This document shows, in pieces, positions 41,873 to 49,038 of a DNA stretch of 51,345 nucleotides. How positions within the stretch are numbered: the stretch's first letter is position 1; each line of letters begins with the position of its first letter. Source of the DNA: Pseudomonadota bacterium (GTDB lineage: Bacteria > Desulfobacterota > Desulfarculia > Adiutricales > JAGVGV01); NCBI GenBank assembly GCA_018830135.1, contig JAHJTB010000224.1, positions 1-51,345 of the forward strand, written 5' to 3'. A program made the position numbers and the translations under genes. The notes beneath the pieces were generated by a model. It made no database searches. It was given only the letters and a program-made list of their open reading frames with translations, and was not told the DNA's origin.

Positions 41873-42598
41873 ATGCACGCCACCCGCATTACCATTCTCA
41901 GTGAGAGCTTTCCGACACAAGAACTTTACCCGTTCAAGCTCGAGGTCATGAGCCAGACCCGACACCTGGATTTGACCACCCCGGTCACCTTTTTCGTAGG
42001 TGAAAACGGCAGCGGCAAATCCACGCTTCTCGAAGCCGTGGCCCGGCGGAGCGGCATCCACATCTGGTGGCCCGAACAGCGGAGCCGGGTCGTTTACAAC
42101 CCGGTCGAACAGGACCTTTATCAATACATCAAGGTGGACTGGGTCGACGGGCCGGCCGCGGGTTCATTTTTCGCCGCGGAAATATTCAAGAACTTCGCCC
42201 AGAACCTGGACGAATGGGCCTCGACCGATCCGGGACAGCTCAAGTATTTCGGCGGCCAGTCCCTGCTGACCCAGTCCCACGGCCAGTCGCTGATGTCGTT
42301 TTTCCGGTCCCGGTACCGGATCGAAGGACTCTACCTCCTGGACGAACCCGAGACCGCCCTGTCGCCACGCACCCAGTTGGACCTGCTTCGTCTGCTCTAC
42401 GACATGGGCCGGGCCGGCCACGCCCAGTTCATCGTGGCCACGCATTCCCCCATCCTTCTCTCATGCCCCGGCGCGCTCATCTACGACTTCAACCAGGTCC
42501 CGGTCCGCCGGGTCGAGTACGAGGCCACGGAACACTATCAGGTTTACAAGGATTTCATGGAAAACCCGGCCCGGTTTTTTCAGGACCCTTTGGACTGA
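41873..42598 (+). CDS. AAA/ABC-type ATPase (SMC-like AAA_15/21 group)
   Basis: A 241-aa soluble ATPase with Walker A GENGSGKST (residues 43-51), a Q-loop-free middle domain, a signature-like stretch QSHGQSLMSFF, Walker B GLYLLDEPETALSP and switch His in FIVATHSPILLSCPGA. The compact size matches stand-alone ATPases related to the RecF/OLD-type fold, with roles not established. It is not an ABC transporter, since no membrane partner adjoins. AGGGAG lies 3 bases before the ATG. It looks monocistronic. Confidence 0.85.
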   Translation: MHATRITILSESFPTQELYPFKLEVMSQTRHLDLTTPVTFFVGENGSGKSTLLEAVARRSGIHIWWPEQRSRVVYNPVEQDLYQYIKVDWVDGPAAGSFFAAEIFKNFAQNLDEWASTDPGQLKYFGGQSLLTQSHGQSLMSFFRSRYRIEGLYLLDEPETALSPRTQLDLLRLLYDMGRAGHAQFIVATHSPILLSCPGALIYDFNQVPVRRVEYEATEHYQVYKDFMENPARFFQDPLD

Positions 42599-42604
42599 TT
42601 TTAG

Positions 42605-42636
42605 CCCGAATTTTGCGGTTGAGTTCGTAGCGCGGC
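42605..42636. repeat. Truncated copy of the 32471-32531 palindrome
   Basis: Thirty-two bases beginning CCCGAATTTTGCGGTTGAG match the left arm and loop of the full element with two differences. The right arm has decayed. It lies directly after the AAA ATPase stop, in a convergent gap. Confidence 0.7.
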
Positions 42637-42721
42637 GCCGAACATGCGGAGCGGGCCATTCTCGCGGCTTGCCGCGAAGTGGGCCCGCCAACCAACCAAT
42701 TGGATTTCTTCCTTGCATGTC

Positions 42722-42755
42722 GAAAGCTCCCTGCGGCAAGGCCGCGGGGAGTTTC
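42722..42755. terminator. Long hairpin at the 3' end of the MFS gene
   Basis: GAAA-CTCCC-GCGGC pairs with GCCGC-GGGAG-TTTC around a 3-base loop, with two small bulges, 8 bases beyond the MFS stop. No T-run follows on the minus strand. Confidence 0.45.
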
Positions 42756-42763
42756 AATGGATT

Positions 42764-44095
42764 TCAGGCCGTTTCCTTGACCGGTTTCCGTTCCTGGGAC
42801 AGGATCGAGACCGAGACCAGGGACAGGAGGCAGGAAATCATGAAGGTGATGAATACGTTCCGGTAGGCTTGAAGGGGATAAACGCCCGAGGAGGTCGGTC
42901 CGACCATGTCGAGAAGCCAGCCGGTGAAAGGCTGGTACAGGGCGGTGGCAAGAAACGCGGCCGGATTCATGAGGCCCACCGCGGTTCCGGTCAGCCAGGG
43001 CGGAAAGAGTTCCTTGGTGATGGTCATGTACAACGGCAGGGAGCCGCCGCTGAGCATGCCCATGGAAAAGTAAAGGAATGGGATGAGAAGGAGAGGGGGC
43101 TTGCCGCCCGAAACCAGAAAGATGCCCCAGATGGCGGAAGCCAGGGTGAGGGCGACGACGAGAACCATCTTCCGATTCAGGCCCAGCCGGTCGGATAAAA
43201 AGCCAACCGTGGGTGCGGCCACACCGAAGCCCAAGGGAATGAGCATCAGCATGCCGCCGGCTTTGACCCGGCTCATGCCGTACACGTCGGTCAGGAAGGG
43301 AACGGCCCATAGCCCCTGGAAGGACAGGCTGGCGCCGCCGGAAAAAAAAGTGGCGCCGCAGACCATCCAGAAATTTCGGTTTTGAAAGACCATGCCGAGC
43401 CGCTTCAAGGGTCCGATTCCGTCAGGCGCCTCGCCCGCGCCCTGCGAATCCACGGAAAACGTCCCGGGTACTGGCGCCCAGCCTTTGTCCGTCGGACGGT
43501 CCCGGAGAATGAGCCAGCTCAGAAGGGCCATGAGCAGGGTGACGCCGCCAACCGCCATGAAGGACGCCCGCCATCCGGTAAGCACGACCAGGTAGGTCAG
43601 CGGGAGGGCCCCGGTCAGGCTGCCCATGCAGCCCACGGTCAGGAGCAGTCCGGTCAGGCCGGCAAATTCGTCGGGACGGAACCATCTGGAAAACAGCTTG
43701 ATCGCGGGAACGAAAACGCCGCCGACACCGGCCCCGATCAGGGCCCGGCCGATGGTGGCCATCCAGGCGTCGGTCGCGCTGGCGAAGATGACGCAGCCGA
43801 CCGCGGCCACGGCCGTGAACAGGGTGACCACCTTTTTGGGGCCCAGGGTGTCGGCCAGAAGGCCGACCGGCGGCTGCACGGCCGAGTAGAGATAATAATA
43901 CGCGGAAGCGATGACGCCCAGCATGGTGGCGTCGGCGTTGAAGGCCACGGCGAGGTCCCGGGCCACGACGGTCGGGGCCACCCGGTGCAGCCAGGCCAGG
44001 AAGTAGACGAACCCGGTCACGCCGAATATCAGCCAGCGGTATTTCAGGGGATCGCCCCACGGGGAGGTTCGCACTTCTTGATCGTTCGAATTCAT
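42764..44095 (-). CDS. MFS transporter (ACS/GudP-like organic acid family appearance)
   Basis: A 443-aa carrier with 12 predicted membrane segments and a cytoplasmic loop near residue 215. The start WLIFGVTGFVYFLAWLHRVAPTVVARDLAVAF and the motif PPVGLLADTLGPKKV resemble anion/organic-acid MFS carriers common in anaerobic Proteobacteria; the substrate is unknown. The frame is open from a TTG three codons upstream, but ATG 44095 with GAGG before it is preferred. A palindrome (44115-44135) sits in its promoter region, so regulation by a dimeric repressor is likely. Confidence 0.88.
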   Translation of the reverse strand: MNSNDQEVRTSPWGDPLKYRWLIFGVTGFVYFLAWLHRVAPTVVARDLAVAFNADATMLGVIASAYYYLYSAVQPPVGLLADTLGPKKVVTLFTAVAAVGCVIFASATDAWMATIGRALIGAGVGGVFVPAIKLFSRWFRPDEFAGLTGLLLTVGCMGSLTGALPLTYLVVLTGWRASFMAVGGVTLLMALLSWLILRDRPTDKGWAPVPGTFSVDSQGAGEAPDGIGPLKRLGMVFQNRNFWMVCGATFFSGGASLSFQGLWAVPFLTDVYGMSRVKAGGMLMLIPLGFGVAAPTVGFLSDRLGLNRKMVLVVALTLASAIWGIFLVSGGKPPLLLIPFLYFSMGMLSGGSLPLYMTITKELFPPWLTGTAVGLMNPAAFLATALYQPFTGWLLDMVGPTSSGVYPLQAYRNVFITFMISCLLSLVSVSILSQERKPVKETA

Positions 44096-44114
44096 CAGCC
44101 TCAACGCGCGTTTT

Positions 44115-44135
44115 TGTAGAGATTCATTATCTACA
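44115..44135. promoter_or_regulatory. Operator-like palindrome upstream of the MFS gene
   Basis: Perfect TGTAGA/TCTACA repeat (44115-44120 and 44130-44135) with a 9-base AT-rich centre. Minus-strand TTGACA lies just upstream (44152-44157 region), so a bound regulator would cover the -10. The binding protein is unknown. Confidence 0.5.
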
Positions 44136-44193
44136 TCAGGCCCGACCGGATTGTCAAACCCGAATCCGGCCGGGGCAGGCCCTGGAAGACCGC

Positions 44194-44841
44194 CTATTCC
44201 ACGATGATGATGCCGGCCAGGGTACCCTTGGGCACTTCGTCAGGGCGGCAGTCGCTGCCGATGGGGTAGATGTCCCATCCAACCGAGGCCGTCAGGCGAT
44301 AAACGTCGATGCCCACCGCTTCCATGGACGGCCGGGCCCGGAGGGAGTGGCGGCACCGGCCGTTCGTCATGGCCTGGCAGGTTTCCAACTGGCCGCAGAA
44401 CGTGTGACGGCAGGAACCGGCGGCAAAGCCGAAGGCCAGGTAATGTCCGTCATAAAAGGCCGCCGACTCGACCTGGTTGACGATGTGGTACACATTCTGA
44501 TAGGCCTCGACCCGTTCCTTGATCGTGGCCTTGTCCCGGACGATTACGTCGGAAGGCACGTCTTTGATAAAAAAGACCGCCCAGTTGTATTTTTTCAGTA
44601 TCTCTTTCAGTTCGGCCGGCTTGAGCGTGTTGGGCGGACAGTGGGCGCCGGTGCCGTACCCGAAACAGCGGGGAATCTGGCACTTCAGGGGCACCCGCTC
44701 GTCAACGGGCACGGATTCGACCCGGACCACGGTGGCCTGGGAGGCCCCCAGATCGAGGGCCTGAAGCCGGTATTTTTCCAGATCGCTCTCGATCTGGGTC
44801 TCGGGGCAATCCAGGCTGATTTTTCTGATCTGTCTGGCCAT
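44194..44841 (-). CDS. DUF2284 predicted metal-binding protein
   Basis: A 215-aa soluble protein of a family common in anaerobes and methanogens, function unknown. The conserved pattern C-x4-C-x-x-Y-x-x-x-x-x-CPP is present as CQIPRCFGYGTGAHCPPNTLKPAE. A second Cys group, AGSCRHTFCGQLETC...GRCRHSLRARPSMEAVGIDV, is also typical, suggesting a bound metal or cluster. AAGGAGG lies 5-6 bases before ATG 44841; the open frame upstream is a shadow. It follows the DUF3124 gene by 74 bases in the same direction. Confidence 0.85.
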   Translation of the reverse strand: MARQIRKISLDCPETQIESDLEKYRLQALDLGASQATVVRVESVPVDERVPLKCQIPRCFGYGTGAHCPPNTLKPAELKEILKKYNWAVFFIKDVPSDVIVRDKATIKERVEAYQNVYHIVNQVESAAFYDGHYLAFGFAAGSCRHTFCGQLETCQAMTNGRCRHSLRARPSMEAVGIDVYRLTASVGWDIYPIGSDCRPDEVPKGTLAGIIIVE

Positions 44842-44915
44842 GCTTCCTCCTTGAGGGGGGGCGGGTGGTTCGACCCGATCCGGGAGCCACGGACGGCCCC
44901 GGGCCGGGGTGTGGT

Positions 44916-45407
44916 TTAGGGGCCGACGTCTTCGACGACGCGTCCCTCGGAAAGGAATGAAATGCCCTGGGTGGACTCGGTCCCGATCATCACCGCCTGG
45001 ATGACCGGGGGAACGACCGCTGCTTCCGACCGCCACTTGACCAGGAAACCCGCCCCGGACCCGCCGGCCGGATCGGATTCGTGGACCACGTAGTTGACCG
45101 CTGCCAGCGGGTTCAAACGGACCGGGCTGTTCTGATAGACCTTTTCCCGTTTTCCTTCAGGACCGTAGTAGTCCACGGCGGTGATCGTGATGGCCTGGTC
45201 CGGACTGGCGTTGCGGATGCTCAACGTGACGGCCAGGTTGATTTTGGCCTGCCGGTTGCCGTGGTATATCCAGGAATAGGCGGTCGCGTAAACCGTCTGC
45301 CCCCGGCTTTTGGCGACCGTTTCGGCCCCAGCGGGGCCGTACAAGAGTGCGATGAGGATCGTGGACAGAAGCAGCGGCGGAAAAACGCGTAACGGCGTGG
45401 GTTTCAT
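44916..45407 (-). CDS. DUF3124 secreted protein
   Basis: A 163-aa exported protein of unknown function. The signal peptide is PLLLSTILIALLYGPAGA with cleavage probably after AGA. The mature part shows GQTVYATAYSWIYHG, ITITAVDYYGPEGKREK, GGSGAGFLVKWRS and AVMIGTESTQGISFLSEG, which match what I recall of DUF3124. AGGGAGACC precedes the ATG, and a fully consensus promoter lies 30 bases upstream. The downstream DUF2284 gene is probably co-transcribed. Confidence 0.82.
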   Translation of the reverse strand: MKPTPLRVFPPLLLSTILIALLYGPAGAETVAKSRGQTVYATAYSWIYHGNRQAKINLAVTLSIRNASPDQAITITAVDYYGPEGKREKVYQNSPVRLNPLAAVNYVVHESDPAGGSGAGFLVKWRSEAAVVPPVIQAVMIGTESTQGISFLSEGRVVEDVGP

Positions 45408-45437
45408 AAGGTCTCCCTGATCTGATCCATTCGGGAG

Positions 45438-45466
45438 ATTATAGGGGCCGGGCCCGGTAGTGTCAA
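45438..45466 (-). promoter_or_regulatory. Fully consensus sigma-70 promoter for DUF3124-DUF2284
   Basis: Minus-strand TTGACA (45461-45466), exactly 17 bases, TATAAT (45438-45443). The spacer contains a CCGGGCCCGG palindrome. It lies in the 73-base gap after the sulfatase-maturase gene, so the DUF3124 unit need not depend on the sulfatase transcript. Confidence 0.85.
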
Positions 45467-45480
45467 TCCGGGCCGGGGGG

Positions 45481-46758
45481 TCATCGTCCGCAGCATTTTT
45501 TGTATTTCAGACCGCTGCCGCAGAAACAGGGATCGTTTCGGCCGATTTTAAGGCCCGGCGGAAGCTCGGCCGGGGACGGGGCAGGCTGCGCCAGGTCCTG
45601 ACGGGCTTTCCATTCCCGGGCCAGCCGGCGCAGGAACGGGTCGGCATGTTGGAAAAACATGTGGTAGGCCGCGCAAAAATGACTGACCCCTTTATCCCGG
45701 GAATCCCTCTGGCGATCCTTGGGGCAGCCCCCCCGGCACAGGGGCAGCCAACGGCAGTCCCGGCATCTGCCCGGCAGACGGGACTTGATCCGTCCGAATT
45801 CGACCTGTCGATTCGAATTCAATAGATCGACCAGGCGGCTTTCCAGCAGACTGCCCAGCCGCCATTGGTCCTCGACGAAGAAATCGCAGGCAAAGACGTC
45901 GCCATTGTGCTCGACGACCAGGTAGGTCCCGCACTCCGGCCGCAGGGTGCATTCCGGGGCCGTCAGCCCGGCGTAGAGGTAGAAGACGGAGTCGAAAAAA
46001 CGGATCGAAGTCGTGGGCCGGCCGTCGACGAAGTCGGCCCGCCACAGATCGAAGACGCGGCAGAGAAAGGCGCCGTAATGTTCGGCCGAAACCGAAAACG
46101 GGGCCGCTCGTCCCGGATTCAGAGGATCGGTTTCCACGCAGGGAATGAACTGCATGTAGCTCAGGCCCGTCTCTTTGAGGAAGGCATATATTTCATCCGG
46201 AAAACAGGCTGAATGGTCGTTGACCACACTCAGGGCGTTGACTTCCACCCGTTCATCCAATAGTAGTCTGGCCGCTCCGACAGCCCGTTCCCAACTTCCC
46301 TGGCCGGAAAGCGACCGCCGGTAATGATCGTGCACGTGTTCGGGGCCGTCGAGGGACAGGCCGATCAGGAAGCGGTATCTGCGGAAAAAAGCGGCCCATT
46401 TCCGGTCCAGTAAAAGCCCGTTGGTCTGAAGGCCGTTGCCGACCACCTGGCCCCGGCCGTAGCGTTCCTCGAAAGCCACGGCCCGCTGGAAGAAATCCAG
46501 GCCCATCAGGGTCGGCTCCCCGCCCTGCCAGCCGACGGATATCTCGGGGCCGGCCTGTTCCATGGCCTGGCGGATCGTGTTTTCGAGGACGTCGTGACTC
46601 ATCCGGTGGCCGCCGGGGAATCGTTCGGCCTTGTCTTTGTAAAAACAGTAGCCGCAAGCCAGATTGCAGTCCGGACCCGCCGGCTTGACCAGGAGGCTGT
46701 CCAGCGGCCTGAAGGTCTGGCTCCCGTTCGGGGTCGGCGATGACGGACGTTTAGCCAT
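45481..46758 (-). CDS. Anaerobic sulfatase-maturating radical SAM enzyme (anSME) with SEC-C tail
   Basis: Converts a Cys or Ser of sulfatases to formylglycine without oxygen. The 425-aa enzyme has the radical-SAM motif C31-NLA-C35-GY-C38, then [17 protein letters not shown] and [13 protein letters not shown]. The SPASM region carries Cys ligands for two further [4Fe-4S] clusters ([39 protein letters not shown]). The C-terminal [19 protein letters not shown] is a SEC-C zinc-binding motif, which is not part of well-known anSMEs and may aid substrate docking. It follows its likely substrate, the sulfatase, by 30 bases. The ribosome binding site is weak. Confidence 0.93.
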   Translation of the reverse strand: MAKRPSSPTPNGSQTFRPLDSLLVKPAGPDCNLACGYCFYKDKAERFPGGHRMSHDVLENTIRQAMEQAGPEISVGWQGGEPTLMGLDFFQRAVAFEERYGRGQVVGNGLQTNGLLLDRKWAAFFRRYRFLIGLSLDGPEHVHDHYRRSLSGQGSWERAVGAARLLLDERVEVNALSVVNDHSACFPDEIYAFLKETGLSYMQFIPCVETDPLNPGRAAPFSVSAEHYGAFLCRVFDLWRADFVDGRPTTSIRFFDSVFYLYAGLTAPECTLRPECGTYLVVEHNGDVFACDFFVEDQWRLGSLLESRLVDLLNSNRQVEFGRIKSRLPGRCRDCRWLPLCRGGCPKDRQRDSRDKGVSHFCAAYHMFFQHADPFLRRLAREWKARQDLAQPAPSPAELPPGLKIGRNDPCFCGSGLKYKKCCGR

Positions 46759-46788
46759 GATCAGGCTCGAAGGACGGACGCAGGATCG

Positions 46789-48351
46789 TCATTGCCCGGT
46801 CCAGCCCCTGGGATTCCGCTTCATGGCCGACTCCCAGGCCCGGATGCGGTCCTGAAGGCGTTCGGCCACCCCGGGGTGCCGGTCGATGAGATTGTAGCTC
46901 TCGCTGGGGTCCTGGTCCAGGTCGTGCAGGAGCGGCATGCGGTACTTGACCCGTTTTCTGACCAGTCGGCCGAAAAATGTGTCGTCCTTGCTGATCGGGC
47001 TCGGCCAGACGTAATGGTTGATACGGCGGATGAACTTCCAACGGCCCATCCGTACGGCTTCCAGGTCGTTCATATGATAGAAATAGAAGGCCTCGTGGGG
47101 CGTTTGACGGTCCCGGCCCGAAAGAAGGCCGACGATGTTCTTGCCGTCAATGATCCGGTCCCGGGGGAGTTCCAGACCGGCCAGGGCCAGACAGGTGGGG
47201 AAGAAGTCGATGTTCATGGCCGGTTGATCCTGGACCGTGCCCGGAGGGATGATTCCGGGGTATCGGGCGATCATGGGCACGCGGAACCCGCCTTCGTAGC
47301 TCTGGGCCTTCCGGCCCCGCTGGTGGCCGGGATTCCCTTCAAACCAGGGGCCGTTGTCGCTGGTGAAAAAAACAAGCGTCTCCCGATCCAGACCCTTCCG
47401 GGCCAGGGCTTCCATGACCCGGCCCAGACTCCAGTCGATTTCCTCGACCGTGTCCCCATACAGGCCTCCCCGGGAGCGCCCCCGGAACTCGGCCGAGGCG
47501 TGGAGGGGTTGATGGGGAAACGTATGAGCGAAGTACAAAAAGAACGGCCTTGCCTCGGTATTCTCGATAAACGAGACGGCCTCCCGGGTATAGAGTCCGG
47601 TCAGTTTGCCCTGGTCTTCGACGTGGGCCTCCAGTTCCCGTTCGTTCCGGTAGAGGGGATACGGGACCATGTCGTTGCTGTGCGGCACCCCGAAGAAGAA
47701 GTCGAAACCGTTTCGGCATGGATTGAAGTCCGGGTCTCCGCCGAAATCGCCCAGGTGCCACTTTCCGACCATGCCCGTGCGATATCCGGCCGACTTCAAG
47801 GCCTCGGCCAAGGTGATCTCACTGACCGAAAGCCCGGTCGTTTCCGCATTCGGCCCGGAGTCGAACAGGCCAAGAGAGCCCATCATCAGTCCGATATTTT
47901 TCAATACCCGCGGTACCAGCGGCTCGTTCTCGGGCAGTAATATCCAGCCCAGGCCGGAACGCTGAGCGTAGCGGCCCGTCAGCAGACCGGCCCGGGAAGG
48001 CGTACACAGGGAGTTGGAAGCGTAAAAACTGGTAAAGCGGACGCCCTCCGCGGCCAGGCGGTCGATATTCGGCGTCCTGATGATCTGGTTGCCGAAACAG
48101 CCAAGATCGCCATACCCCAGGTCGTCGCAGTTGACAATGACAATGTTCGGTCTGGGCGCCCTAGGGGCGACCACCCGTAAAGGGCCCGGCCGGTGGTTCG
48201 GCGGATATTCGTCGAACAAGGGATTGCGCTTCGGACTTTCGAGCAGTTTGTAAGTCGCTCCGCCGGCTAGGGCCGTGACGGCCAGGGCCGCGCCGGCCAG
48301 GGCGGTCCTTTTGAGAAAACGCCTGCGTGTCAGCTTGGATCGCTCGGCCAT
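46789..48351 (-). CDS. Tat-exported sulfatase, Cys type
   Basis: A 520-aa sulfatase that hydrolyses sulfate esters outside the cytoplasm. The N-terminus has a twin-arginine signal (KLTRRRFLKRTALAGAALA). The formylglycine site is C116 in NSLCTPSRAGLLTGRY (C-x-P-S-R), the type that anSME modifies. Metal ligands appear in VIVNCDDLGYGDLG and FFTSDNGPW, and the substrate region in GKWHLGDFG. Tat export fits the need to mature the residue in the cytoplasm before secretion. ATG 48351 has GGGAGGA upstream; 17 more codons are open but lack a ribosome binding site. The sulfate ester substrate is unknown. Confidence 0.95.
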   Translation of the reverse strand: MAERSKLTRRRFLKRTALAGAALAVTALAGGATYKLLESPKRNPLFDEYPPNHRPGPLRVVAPRAPRPNIVIVNCDDLGYGDLGCFGNQIIRTPNIDRLAAEGVRFTSFYASNSLCTPSRAGLLTGRYAQRSGLGWILLPENEPLVPRVLKNIGLMMGSLGLFDSGPNAETTGLSVSEITLAEALKSAGYRTGMVGKWHLGDFGGDPDFNPCRNGFDFFFGVPHSNDMVPYPLYRNERELEAHVEDQGKLTGLYTREAVSFIENTEARPFFLYFAHTFPHQPLHASAEFRGRSRGGLYGDTVEEIDWSLGRVMEALARKGLDRETLVFFTSDNGPWFEGNPGHQRGRKAQSYEGGFRVPMIARYPGIIPPGTVQDQPAMNIDFFPTCLALAGLELPRDRIIDGKNIVGLLSGRDRQTPHEAFYFYHMNDLEAVRMGRWKFIRRINHYVWPSPISKDDTFFGRLVRKRVKYRMPLLHDLDQDPSESYNLIDRHPGVAERLQDRIRAWESAMKRNPRGWTGQ

Positions 48352-49038
48352 GCTTGTTCCTCCCGCCCGAAATCCGGGTTTATAACAGGGACCCGGGATC
48401 ACCTATCTTCGGCTCATGGAACCACCTTACCCGTTTATAACCCAATTGTTAACATCCGGGCCATTTTTTTGAAGGTCGCGATGGGGGATCGTGGACAGGA
48501 ACCGGGGAGCGATACACGAGCACTCGCGATGTGCAACCACGAGAGGGCGTGGATCGCATCCTGAACAATCAGTACCCCAAATTCCCGATCACATGTGATT
48601 GTTTACCGGATTGACATGTGCCTTTAATAAACAACTCAGATTTGTAAACAGGGATTCAGGGCAGGGCAGGAACGAAAAAGGCTGAAATAAATCGTTCCGG
48701 TCATAGCATGGTTGTTCAGTGGGACATTGGATCGAAGTGAAAGATTCAGGAAGTAAATCGGTAACGTCGTGTGGCGGTGGATTCTGTAACATAACCTGGG
48801 TAATTCCCTGTGTCAGAGGAGTTTATTTTGGGGATGTCATAGGCAGTATGCCGAACACTGAAGGACAGGGAAATTGGAAAAACCAAAACGTTTTGTTTTT
48901 TATCGATGCGATCTGGTTATCAATGGCCTTGGATTGCCGCTCGAAACGGGCTGAAACCATATGTTGGAGCCCCTGGTGAAAAGCATCTTGATCCGGCCGG
49001 GTTTTGATTCGAGATGTGCGATCTGAAGGAGGTCAACG
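48352..49038. other. AT-richer intergenic region without a convincing gene
   Basis: About 690 bases of visibly lower GC than the flanks. An 86-codon plus-strand frame (48719-48979) has no ribosome binding site or recognisable motif. CAAAACGTTTTG (48884-48895) is a perfect 12-bp palindrome followed by a T-run. TTGACA at 48612-48617 lacks a good -10 at the right distance. It may carry control sites for the divergent sulfatase and histidine-kinase genes. Confidence 0.4.

Noticed and set aside
48719-48979. An 86-codon plus-strand frame in the AT-rich gap
   Set aside because: No ribosome binding site, no hydrophobic or catalytic pattern, and codon use unlike neighbours.
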